Shown here piece by piece: positions 1 to 8,800 of a DNA stretch of 16,646 nucleotides. The position numbers were made by a program, and so were the translations under genes. Where the stretch lies: positions 1 to 16,646 of the forward strand of contig RWJK01000001.1 in assembly GCA_004335835.1 (NCBI GenBank), read 5' to 3'. The stretch comes from Scenedesmus sp. ARA3 (Eukaryota; Chlorophyta; Chlorophyceae; Sphaeropleales; Scenedesmaceae). Under the pieces are notes generated by a model that searched no databases, had not been told where the DNA came from, and saw nothing but the letters and a program-made list of their open reading frames with translations. Numbering within the stretch: position 1 is the stretch's first letter; every line of letters begins with the position of its first letter.

Positions 1-3000
1 CCACTGCACGGTGTTTGTGGGCTTTGAGGCGCCCCCTGAGGCCAACCTGGCAGCGCGCATCCGCGGGCCAGGTGCGTGCAATTACCACTAGTGTTTCTGG
101 GTTGAGTAACGTTCATCATGCTGCGTTGCATTGTGGTTGTGGGGTTGGATGCATGCAGGTTTTGTGCAGTGCTGCGCAATGTACGCAGCTGCGTGGTAGG
201 CAGGGCCCGTCTGCTGCTTGCTGTGGTGTAGAGCATCGCTGTCAGTGCCCGCCACGGTGTTTGTGGGCTGCGAGGCGCCTCCCGAGGCCAACCTGGCAGC
301 ACGCATCCGCGGGCCAGGTGCGTGCAACTGCTTGTTTGCTTTGTTGGTTGGGGATTGGTGGGTGAGCTGATGTCAGCTGTGAGCATTGCTGCGCGACGTG
401 TGCAGCCGTGTGAGTGGTTCGTAGGGGTAGGTGTAGGTGTATGCTGCTTGCTGTAGCATATAGTGTCATCGTCAGTGTGCCCATCCCCTGGGTTCCTTCA
501 GTATCTCTTTCTCATACCCGCTGCTGCTGCTGCTGCTGCTGCTGCAATCCATTATTCATCTTCCATTTCAATCTCCATCCTACACCAGGTGACGCCTACC
601 TCTCCCACATTGCCAGCACCAGCCGCGCCACAGTCGTGCTAGCAGGCCGCGGCAGCAGCGCCAGCAGCGCAAGCGCAGCACCCTGGCAGCAGCACACGCC
701 GCTGCACCTGGCCATCTCAGCAGCAGACCCAGCATGCGTGCAGGCCGCGCGGCGGCTGGCAGAAGATCTGTTGGTAACGTTACGCGCTGAGGTGGCACGG
801 CAGTTCCCGGGCTGGGGCGTGCCAGGTGCGCCGCCGCCGGCGGCTGCAGCAGGTGTACCGCCTGGAGCTGTACCGCCTGGTGTGCCAGGTGTACCGCCTC
901 AGCAGTACGCCGTGCCAGGTCAGCCGCTGCCTCAGCAGTACGCCATGCCAGGTGTACCGCCTCAGCAGTACGCTGTAGTGCCAGGGCAGCAGCCGCCACC
1001 TTACCAGCTGGCAGCATACCCGCCAGCAGCAGCAGCACCAGGACAGGCCCCACCTGGCATGCCAGGGGCAGCTCCGTCTGGTGACCCTGCTGCTGCAGCT
1101 GCTGCTGCTGCTGCTGCTGCTGGGCAGGCACCCCCAGGAGCTCCTGGTGCTGCCCCGCCAGGCTGGCCGCAGCAGCAGCCTGGTGCTGCTGGTGCACCTC
1201 CAGCAGCTGTTGCAGTGCACCCATACTATGCTGCGCTGCAGCAGCAGCAGCAGCAGCAGCCAGGTGCACCGCCTGCAGGGTACTACTATTTTCCAAACCC
1301 TGCCGCAGCGCCCGCACCAGGGCAGCAGCCGGCAGCAGCGGCAGCAGCAGCAGCAGGGCAGCAGCCTGCAGCAGCAGCAGCAGCAGCAGGGCAGCCGCAG
1401 TCCTCTCCTCAGCTGCAGCCGCAGGCCCCAAGCTCCACAGGGCAGCCAGGGGCAACAGTGCAACAGCAGCAGCAGCAGCAGCAGCAGGCAGCGCAGCAGC
1501 AGGCAGCGCAGCAGCAGCAGGCGGCGACACAGCAGGCGGCAACGCAGCAGGCAGCAGCGCAGCAGGCACAGCCTCCCGCCTACCAGCCTGCAGCCACGCC
1601 ACCGACAAGTGCACCAATGGCTGGCGGTGCGTATGCAGCCTGGCAAGCAGCACCACAGCCACAGCAGCAGCAGCAGCAGCAGCAGGCCCCAGTGCCGCCT
1701 GCAAGCCCTGCTGACACGCCTGCACCTCCGGCGCCCCCTGCTGCTCCTGCACCCCCTGCTGCTCCTGCTGCTCAGCCACCCTACCCCTACCCGCACAACC
1801 AGCAGCAGCAGCAGCAGCAGCCCCCGCCGCAGCCTTCATCAACAGGGCAGCCTTCTACGCCCACTGCAGCACAGCAGCAGCCACAGCAGCAGGCGGCACC
1901 GCAGCAGCAGCAGCAGCAGCAGCAGGCTCAGCAGGCACAGCAGCAGCAGGCACAGCAGCAGCAGGCACCCCAGCAGCCAGCGGCTCCGCAGTATCCAGGC
2001 TATGCTGCTGCACCAGGTGCTGCATACTCCTACGCTGCCCCTGCAGCAGCAGCAGCAACAGCACAGCCACCGCCAGGGGCGCCACCTGCTGCACCACCGC
2101 AGCAGGCTGCATACTATGCGCAGCAGCAGCAGGGTGCTGTGGCTCCTCCTGCTGCTCCTGGCATGCCAGGTCAGCCTCAGATGCCTCCTCAAGATCCTGC
2201 TGTTGCAGCGTATTATGCACAGTACGCACAGTACGCAGCAGCGCAGCAGGCGTATGCGCAGCAGCAGCAGGCATACGGCCAGCAGCAGCAGGCAGCGCAG
2301 CAGGCACAGTACGGCCAGCAGCCCCAGCAGCAGCAGCAGGAGCCTCAGCAAAAGCAGCCAGGGCAGTATGCGCAGCAGCAGCAGCCACCGCTGCCGCCAG
2401 GACAGCCCCCGGCACAGTACGGCCAGCAGCAGCCTCAGCAGCAGCAGCAGCAGCCTCAGTACAATGCGCAAGGCCAGCAGCAGTACCCTCAGCAGGGACA
2501 GCAAGGATATGCACAGCAGGGGCAGCAGGGCTACCCGCCCCAGCAGCAGCAGATGGGCCAGCAGCAGCAGGGGGCCCAGCAGCAGCAGGGGCAGCAGCAG
2601 CAGCAGCAGGCTCAGGCACAGGCTGAGAAGAAGAGGCGCTTCAAGGAGGTCAAGGAGGGCGGCGACACGCAGGTAGGAATGATGAGCGCTGGCTATGCTG
2701 TTGACAGAGAGTTTGCATATGGCATGTAAGCATGTAAGCATGCTGTTCACTCTGCTGTGTGCTGTGGTTTGGTTCGGCTGCCTGGTCAACTGCCTGGACG
2801 AGCACGCATATGCCACTTTCAGTTGCCATCGATCCACTGCAGCCTTGCTGTACACTGCAATGCAAGCTGCTGGCAATCCTGCCGGTCTCACCCATGTCTG
2901 CTGTGCTGTGCTGTGTTTTCCAATTTGTGCTGTGCAGGGCAACCCCTACATGCAGCACTACCAGCAGCAGTTTGCCAACCAGCAGCAGCAGCAGCAGCAG

Positions 3001-4223
3001 GGCTACCCGCAGCAGCAGCAGCAGCCGCCACTGCCGCCGCAGCCGCCTCTGCCGCCGCACCCGCCCCCTGCAGGCCCTGGTGCAATGGCGCCTCCACCTC
3101 CCCGCTTCCCTGCAGGCCGCACCAACCAGCAAGGTCTGTGCACTGAACACACCTGCTGCATGTTTCCGTCGCTGCTGCGCAGAGCATCACCCCTGGCTGG
3201 TTTGATCTGGGATTTGGTTGTTAGATCTGCAGATTCATCTCATGCCAGCTGCGTAGTGCTTGCTGAACCATGCTGTGTAGGGCAGTGCGAAGGCAGATGG
3301 CACACGGAGTGCTCGGCATGTACCTGCGATCACTGATGCATCATGCTTGCAATAGCTTCTGCTGAACAACCTTGCACTGTATGTGTCCACAGGGCGTCAC
3401 TTGCTGCTTGGCAGAGTTGGGTCGGATGCACCGCATTTTCACTGCATGATCTTGCTGCTGTTTGCACCAAACAGCCCACTGACGCCCGCTCTTTGTACTG
3501 CTGCCTTTCCTCCTCCTCCCCCTCCCGCACCTGCCCCGCTGCCCTGTCTGCCCCTGCCTGCCTGCCTCTGCCGCTGCCTGTTTCTTGCTTCGCATGTGCG
3601 TCGCCTGGGTGCGCGTCGTCTGCTGCTTCAAACGCCGCCGCCGTCGCTACTTCGCTGGCGCCCATCAACACGTAAACACACACACACACACATTATATGA
3701 ATGGTAATGCTTCTCTATGCTTGCTTTACATGTGCTCCCTGTCTCACCCTGCCGCCTGTTGCTTCCACAATGCCTCGTCTGCCTCGCTGCCTGCCACTTG
3801 CACATTACTGCTGCTCTGTCTGGCCACCTGTCTTGCATCGATGATGTGCATGTTCTTTGATGTGTGGTTTGTCTAATGGCTGCTTGTAATGTTGCTGCAT
3901 GCTTTTTCCTGTGCTTCCTTGCATCACACTCATCTACATTCTGTGTCTGCCTGTTCTGTTTGCCTGCTGCTGCTTTGTGCTGCCCCTGTTACCTTACCTT
4001 GATGCATTCAACATCCTCGTGCTATGCATTGCATTGTCTGAACATGCTTGCGACTTGTGTGTCCACTGCCACTCATCATTGCACAACCATTACATGCATT
4101 GCCATGCACACATGCATGCTGTTTGCTTGTACAGCAGGCTACCAGCAGCAGCAGGCGCCTCAGCAGCAGGAGAGCTATGTGCTTGCAGGACTGCTGGGCA
4201 ACTACGGAGGTGGCGATGACTGA
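1..4223 (+). CDS. RIK: KH-domain RNA-binding protein, KHDC4/RIK type, Gln/Ala/Pro-rich (5' partial, spliced)
   Basis: Proposed exons: 1-71 (or the alternative copy 246-317), 589-2672, 2938-3133, 4138-4223, with stop TGA at 4221. Phases agree at every junction and give about 811 residues in the window; the 5' end is missing. The KH core reads TVFVGFEAPPEANLAARIRGP, then GDAYLSHI, VVLAGRGSS, and a last helix around AARRLAEDLLVTLRAEVARQF. That order, the Gly-rich VVLAGRGSS segment and the basic KKRRFKE motif near the end of the long exon are typical of KHDC4/BLOM7 in animals and RIK (RS2-interacting KH protein) in plants. Members of this family are nuclear RNA-binding or splicing-associated proteins. 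The rest is a roughly 600-residue Gln/Ala/Pro/Tyr-rich tail that looks disordered. The GXXG loop reads GPGD, with Asp in the fourth place, and an intron interrupts it. Family assignment is fairly sure; orthology to RIK rather than another KH protein is inference. Confidence 0.78.
7..317 (+). repeat. Tandem duplication of the first half of the KH domain exon
   Basis: Bases 7-71 and 253-317 align at an offset of 246 with 5 mismatches in 65, and the donor gtgcgtgcaa after each copy is identical. Both copies are open in the same frame and end in the same phase (after the first base of the loop Gly codon), so either can splice to the exon at 589. The only replacement inside the aligned part is Phe (first copy) to Cys (second copy); the other changes are silent. 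The second copy has a possible acceptor AG at 244-245. The introns behind the copies are also related: bases 211-250 resemble 441-480 (tgctgcttgctgt and gtcagtg are shared). This is either a mutually exclusive exon pair or one live and one relic exon. Confidence 0.75.
521..544 (+). repeat. (CTG)8 microsatellite in the intron before the long KH exon
   Basis: Eight CTG units lie 44 bases upstream of the acceptor that ends at 588 (tacaccag). The pyrimidine-rich stretch after them (ccattattcatcttccatttc) is the likelier polypyrimidine tract. Confidence 0.9.
849..975 (+). repeat. Coding minisatellite, P-G-V-P-P-Q-Q-Y-A type
   Basis: The bases ccaggtgtaccgcctcag recur, with variants containing cagccgctgcctcagcag. 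They encode short repeats such as PGVPPQQYAVPG, PLPQQYAMPG and PGVPPQQYAVVPG. The stretch directly follows the KH domain of gene 1 and opens its low-complexity tail. Pro-Gln-Gln-Tyr repeats are common in prion-like tails of RNA-binding proteins. Confidence 0.8.
1027..2621 (+). repeat. CAG/GCA triplet-rich coding tract (polyGln/polyAla)
   Basis: About 1.6 kb of the long exon is dominated by runs of the same triplet read either as CAG (Gln) or as GCA/GCT (Ala), separated by Pro, Gly and Tyr codons. Gln runs of 7-9 occur near 1239-1260, 1463-1486, 1663-1683, 1801-1821 and 1903-1923. Ala runs of 7-11 occur near 1087-1119 and 1333-1390. Tyr is spread along the tail (YAQ, YGQ, YYA), giving a prion-like composition. 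The same repeat keeps other frames free of stops on both strands, which produces long spurious open frames over this exon. Confidence 0.92.
2673..2937 (+). other. Intron of gene 1 with two TGTAA motifs near its 5' end
   Basis: The donor is cag|gtaggaatg and the acceptor tgtgcag|ggc; both flanking exons are in phase 0. If the intron is not removed, translation stops at TAA 2727-2729 after 18 extra residues. The stop overlaps the first of two TGTAA motifs (2725-2729 and 2733-2737), the hexamer-like poly(A) motif of chlorophytes. A shortened isoform ending here is conceivable, but TGTAA also occurs in several other introns of this window. Confidence 0.6.
3676..3692 (+). repeat. (AC)8 microsatellite
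   Basis: Seventeen bases of alternating A and C lie inside the long intron of gene 1. It is the only dinucleotide microsatellite I noticed in a window where triplet repeats dominate. Confidence 0.9.
4132..4137 (+). promoter_or_regulatory. Tandem NAGNAG acceptor of the last gene 1 exon
   Basis: The acceptor reads acagcag|gct. Splicing after 4134 or after 4137 keeps the same frame and differs only by one Ala codon before GYQQQQ. Tandem acceptors of this kind often give both products. The 3' choice (exon from 4138) is used in the gene model. Confidence 0.6.
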
Positions 4224-4650
4224 ACTGAAAGCATCTAACACTGCTGTGTGTTGACAGCACGGCAGGTGTGGATGTGTGGATGGCATTTGCATGGCCTGTC
4301 TGCCCTGCTGCAAGCCTCTGCTTGTGCTGCAGGACTGGATGGCGGTTGAATGCCGAGGAGGTGCTTGACGGATCTGTGTTGGGTAATGCTGCGGCAGTAC
4401 TGGAGGCTGACGTTGATGGTTGGTGGTTCAGTATGAGCTGACTTGGGATGCTGCAGGGAGGTTGCAAGCTGCGGAAAGTGCCTTGCAGGAAGTCTGCTAA
4501 GCAATAGCAGCGCTGTTTGGCTGGCGGTGGTGCAAGTCGCTGTATCTTTGAAGGCCAGTTTGAGCGCATGTGTGCTGCACAAAGCGCTCAGCTGCAGGGT
4601 GGAGCATGGGACTGGTGCCGCTGCAGGGAGTTTTGCTCGTGGTGATGGCA

Positions 4651-4873
4651 GGACCTGCGGGTGTGTCCTGCAGGGGGGTTGCTGGTTGGTTCCAGGATCT
4701 GCGGGTGTGTGCCGCAGGGTGTCTGCTGGTTGGTTGTGGGCACGGGACCTGCGGGTGTGTGCTGCAGGCAGTATGCTGGTTGGTCGTGGGCACAGCACTT
4801 GTGGGTGTGTGCTGCAGGGCGTTTGCCAGTTGGTTGTGGGCACGGGACCTGCGGGTGTGTGCCGCAGGGAAGG
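4651..4873 (+). repeat. 50-bp tandem repeat (minisatellite), about 4.5 copies
   Basis: Units start at 4651 (44 bp), 4695, 4745, 4795 (each exactly 50 bp) and 4845 (partial). Each begins ggacctgcgggtgtgtg or a close variant, continues gctgcagg, and ends tgctggttggttgtgggcac. A more diverged unit may start near 4608. The array lies in the probable 3' UTR of gene 1. It is G/T-rich on the + strand and makes several frames open on both strands, but no product is recognisable. Confidence 0.9.
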
Positions 4874-5032
4874 CTAGGACAAACAGCAGTCGATGATTGG
4901 CCATGAGTAATGTACAGCTTGGCCAAGGAGTACATGCAGGCTGCATATATGCTGCATACTCCTGTAACTCAGCACTGCATATATATGCTGTGCGTCGTCT
5001 GATGATCCTTCACTCGAGGAGCTGTAGGACAG

Positions 5033-5040
5033 TATATAAA
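5033..5040 (+). promoter_or_regulatory. TATA-like box TATATAAA
   Basis: A perfect TATATAAA occurs 830 bases upstream of the start codon of gene 2, just before the second TGTAA of gene 1. It could be a core promoter of gene 2 with a long or spliced leader, or a chance AT-rich match. No transcript start can be read from the sequence. Confidence 0.3.
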
Positions 5041-5080
5041 GTATGCTGCGCAGTGACAGCAGCTGTGAGACGCCTTGTAA

Positions 5081-5870
5081 CAGTGAGATCACATGTGTGT
5101 TGGCATGCTGACAGCGTTCTGCTGCTCAGTGGTTGTGTGTGAACCTGCTTACCCTGAATGAATGCAATCGGCAACTTTCTTTATACGCTCTCGGCTACTT
5201 GAAATGTTGGCAAGCAGAACAGGGCAGTTGGCTGAGACAGGACAGGGGGTGCTCAGTGAGCTAGCTATCGCCTTTGAGCACGTCCAACAGCCACACTGAC
5301 CACAAGATCTGATCAAATCATAGACTTTTTGCTCCATCTGGATGTGTGAGCTGCCTCAGCTAGCAGCCATGCCTCGCGTCCTGAGGACATTGTCCTCAGC
5401 ATCAGATGATGTGCGTCAAAGTATGAGCTGCCACATCCAGCACCCATATCAAATGATTTTAACGTGATACAGCAATATAATTGGCAATCAGGAGTAAGCT
5501 ACCCCTGTCTATCATCCGACAGAAGGACTGAAACTGTAACATAGGTTTGAAACGCACTTCAGACATGCGTGTACTGCTTGCATCACTTTCAGCAAGTTGT
5601 GTTATATGTTTCTGCTCAGCGTTATTGAGGCTCGAATTGCCGCGGTCAAGTCTGCACGACGTTCGATGATGCCACGCCAGTCGACTTGTGCTCGCTTGCG
5701 GGCATACGGTGATGAAAACCATGATTGATGTTGTTGTTACTGCATAATAACCTTAACGAAGGCGTTCAAGTCTCGCAGGCGTCGTCTGTCATGATGCTGA
5801 TTGGCACAGCAGTTGCTGTCTAGGCTAGGCAGGCCCAGGTGTAGGCCTTCAGGAGCGAGTAGCAGCTAGG
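5081..5870 (+). other. Intergenic region and probable 5' flank/leader of gene 2
   Basis: Composition changes here: triplet repeats vanish and the sequence is richer in A and T. No coding exon is recognised. Minus-strand open frames at 5149-5337 (62 codons) and 5459-5722 (87 codons) are less repetitive than shadow frames elsewhere, but have no family features I can name. An in-frame TAG at 5826-5828 and the absence of any ATG between it and 5871 support the chosen start of gene 2. Confidence 0.5.
5381..5399. repeat. Perfect 9-bp hairpin ctgaggaca-t-tgtcctcag
   Basis: Bases 5381-5389 and 5391-5399 are exact reverse complements separated by one base. It lies in the presumed promoter/leader region of gene 2. 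It could be a palindromic protein-binding site rather than an RNA hairpin, since a 1-base loop is too tight without opening the inner pairs. Confidence 0.6.
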
Positions 5871-8800
5871 ATGCTGCCTACGGGTCTGGAAAACTACCAT
5901 GTTATTGACCTTGTCGGGGAGGGCTCCTTTGGCAAGGTGAATCAGGCGGTCCACAGCAGTACCGCCGCCAGCGCTGGTTGCTGCTCTGTAGGCATGATGC
6001 ACCTGCTACGGCAGTCCTGCAGGAGAAGCTTGCTATGATCTGATTGTGATTATGCAGGTCTACAAGGGAAGGCGGCGATGTACAGGCCAGATCACTGCTA
6101 TGAAGTTCATTGTCAAGCATGGCAAGTCGGAAAAAGACATACGCAACCTGCGGCAGGAGATTGAAATCCTGCGGCAGCTGCGGCATGAGAACATTATTCA
6201 GATGCTTGATGCGTTCGAGACCAAGACCGACTTCTGTGTTGTGACAGGTGGGTAGCAACAACATGCAGCAGCACATGCTTGCACCTCTTTTAGCAATGAT
6301 GCTGCCATGGGTTGCGCACAGCAAGACAGCTGCAGTTGAGGTTAGGCTGCAGAGTGTGGTGCAGCAGAATGGCTGGAGCTGCAACAGCAATCAGTTGTGG
6401 GAGCCGTTCGCTTGGGCTAAGGTACTTGTGCTTGAGCTGCTGCTAGTCATGCTGGTGGCTCATACAAGTTTGCAAGTTCCGAGGTTACACAGCAGGCAGA
6501 GCAGCAGCACGTGAGCAGCAGTGTAAGCAGCAGTGTTCAGCACTCGCAGGAAACAGCAGCAGCTGCCGCTGCAGGGAAGCACAAGCAGCATGCCTAGAAC
6601 ACACGAGGCCATGTACCCTGCCTAGCGTTGTGAAGCGCTGCCACATGTTGCTGTCGTGCCTTCTTCTGCTGCTGCTGCCGCTGCTGCACAGAGTTTGCAC
6701 AGGGTGAGCTGTTTGAGATCCTGGAGGATGACCAGTGCTTGCCAGAGGAGGTGGTGCAGTCGATAGCAAAGCAGCTGGTGCGGGCGCTGCACTACCTGCA
6801 CTCGAACCGCATCATCCACCGCGACATGAAGCCACAGAACATCCTGATCGGCTCAGGCGGCACAGTGAAGCTCTGTGATTTTGGTTTTGCGCGTGCCATG
6901 AGCTGCAACACCATGGTGCTCACCAGCATCAAGGGCACGCCGCTGTACATGGCGCCAGAGCTGGTGCAGGAGCAGCCGTACAACCACACGGTGCGTGGGC
7001 AGCAGATCAGATAAGAACACACATCAGCCAGTCGCAGCCATTGCCAGGGGTTCAGCAGAGCAGCAGCAGCAGCAGCAGCAGAAACTCTTGCTAGCGAAGC
7101 AACTTGCGCAGTGGCAGCGGCAGCGGCGAGAGTAAGGTCGAGGCTGCATGCATAGGCATGCAGTACTATCATGGCGCGCCAGACAGCAATCACGCCCTGT
7201 GCCCCTGCAACTTGCATGATCATTCTGCTGCATGTACATTGCTGTGCACGTCTCACCGCATCTGCACGGCTTCCTCGCATCTGACCTGCGCAGGTGGATC
7301 TGTGGTCGCTGGGTGTGATCCTGTACGAGCTGTTTGTGGGCCAGCCGCCCTTCTACACCAACAGCATCTACAGCCTCATCCACCACATCGTGAAGGACCC
7401 CGTGAAGTTCCCAACCAACATCAGCGGCGACTTCAAGTCCTTCCTGAAAGGCCTGCTCAACAAGAAGCCCAGCGACAGGTGCGGCACAGCCAGCTGGTTC
7501 GCAGAATTGCTTTGATCAACATGCTTGATGCTTGGTGAATATGCTGGGTAGTATGCGCATATGCCGTAGCTGCTGCTGCTGCTGCTGCTGCTGCCAATTG
7601 ACTGAAGCACTGCACGTATACGCTCAAGTTGGACCTTCTGCTGTTTCAATGCGCTGGGTTGGCTGCGTGTGCAGGCTGGGCTGGCCTGAGCTGCTGGAGC
7701 ATCCTTTTGTGCGGGAAACAGCAGCTGAGCGGCTGAAGCGGGAGCGGGCGCTGGCAGATGCAGTGGAGCTGGCAGACAGCAGCAGGGCCTGGAAGGTGCG
7801 GGTTCTGCTCCTGCGCATGGCACTGCAACAGCTGTGCATGTGATGCACTGTACAATGCGGAGAGTCTATGTTTCCCGCAGCAGCATCCCTATTATGTTTG
7901 TTGTGACGATGGGCATGCTGACTGGTGGGGGCTGTCAGGCAGTACGCTGCATGCTGTATTGATCCGTGCAGCCAACAGATGCTGACTTAATGGTTGGTGC
8001 CGCCAGCTCTTGTAAACTTAGCAACAATTGCTTTCTGCATTCATACCTGCAGGGCGAGGATGGGGCTGTGGCTGGTGCAGTGCTTGCAGCCGCCCACCGC
8101 AGCAACACACCCAACAGGGCCGGCACGCAGGGGGCGGCAGCAGCAGCTGTGGGCACCCCGCCACCAGCAAACGGCAGCAGCAGCGCTGGCGCCAAGCCGT
8201 GCACACCGCCAGCGCAGATGGCGCAGACGCCGTCTGTCACTCGGCGGGACCCTGCAGCAGCAAACAGGCGCCTGCCTGCAGCACCAGGTGATCTACTGCA
8301 GAGAGTGTGCATGCTTTTGTTGATGCCCGCAGTCTTGGCAGGCGTAGGACGCTTCATTGTACATTGTATGTCACCTTGATGTCATGGCAGCATGCTCATA
8401 GCAAGCCACAGATGTTTCGAAGGTTGCAAGTGCAAATGTTTAGGTGAAGGTGCCAACAGCACCTGAGAGCTGTGCATTGCCTGCCGCACTTTGGTTGCTG
8501 CTTCAGTGGTCAAGGAGCAGCAGCAAGCCAACGGCAGCCTCATACAGTATGCCAACGGCAGCACCACGCAGCAGCAGCAGCAGCAGCAGCCACAACAGCA
8601 GGACCACAGCAGCATGGCAGGTCAGCAGCAGCAACAGCAGCAGCAGCAGCCTGTTGCACTCGGGCAGCCTGTGGATGCACTGCTTGCTCTCACAGAGTCG
8701 GCACGCTTTAGTAGAGACAACGCAGCAGCTGCCTGGAGGGATGGCGCCACCTTGCCGGCGCTGCTGCAGCTGCTTCGGCCGCCAAAGCTCGGCAGTGGCG

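Larger units (their letters stand above)
3134..4137 (+). other. Long (1 kb) intron before the last exon of gene 1
   Basis: Donor gcaag|gtctgtg and acceptor acagcag|gct give matching phase 1. The intron is pyrimidine-rich, notably 3500-3600 and 3715-4080. It contains an (AC) microsatellite and no exon I can defend. Open frames around 3343-3700 read Pro/Leu/Cys-rich sequence without family similarity; an extra or alternative Pro-rich exon there cannot be excluded. Confidence 0.55.
4224..5080 (+). other. Probable 3' UTR and poly(A) region of gene 1
   Basis: The region follows the TGA at 4221-4223. No coding segment is convincing; open frames between 4443 and 4946 on both strands are by-products of the 50-bp repeat. 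TGTAA motifs at 4963-4967 and 5076-5080 are the first after the stop and are candidate poly(A) signals. They would give a 3' UTR of roughly 750-870 bases, long but not unusual for chlorophycean algae. Two AT palindromes, gcatatatgc (4943-4952) and gcatatatatgc (4977-4988), flank the first motif. Confidence 0.5.
5871..7795 (+). other. TIO: Kinase domain exons 1-5 of the Fused-like kinase
   Basis: Residues 1-287 on exons 1-5. Visible catalytic elements: glycine loop GEGSFG (16-21), ATP lysine in AMK (Lys38), helix C Glu56 in [11 protein letters not shown] (128-130) with MKPQN after it, DFG (148-150), a Thr/Ser-rich activation segment up to GTPLYMAPE (167-175), and DLWSLG (187-192). All key residues are present, so the kinase should be active. 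Exon 1 ends right after the glycine-loop lysine. Exon 5 ends the C-lobe ([10 protein letters not shown]) and continues into a basic helix [20 protein letters not shown]. Confidence 0.93.

Noticed and set aside
414..588. ATG at 414 as the start of the KH gene
   Set aside because: The segment 318-588 has a donor and acceptor that join the first half of the KH domain to the second in phase. The residues read from it include a run of Cys from the (CTG)8 and do not belong to a KH domain.
580..1842. 420-codon minus-strand open frame and other long frames (780-1796 minus, 1839-2942 minus, 1855-2619 minus)
   Set aside because: They are antisense shadows of the CAG/GCA repeats in the long exon; they read as polyLeu, polyAla or polyCys and contain no domain.
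1081..2676. 531-codon plus-strand frame rich in Ser, Gln and Arg
   Set aside because: It is the next frame of the same triplet repeat (AGC read as Ser). The KH-containing frame is supported by homology at both ends.
3343..3700. Extra Pro-rich exon in the long intron of gene 1
   Set aside because: The pyrimidine-rich strand reads as Pro/Leu/Cys in several frames. No acceptor-donor pair with matching phase and no family similarity could be defended.
4651..4873. CRISPR-like array
   Set aside because: Units are directly adjacent with no distinct unique spacers, in a spliceosomal-intron-containing nuclear locus.
4443..4946. Overlapping open frames on both strands with repeated Cys/Gly/Val motifs
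   Set aside because: They arise from the 50-bp repeat; the frame shifts from unit to unit because 50 is not a multiple of 3, so no protein repeat is preserved.
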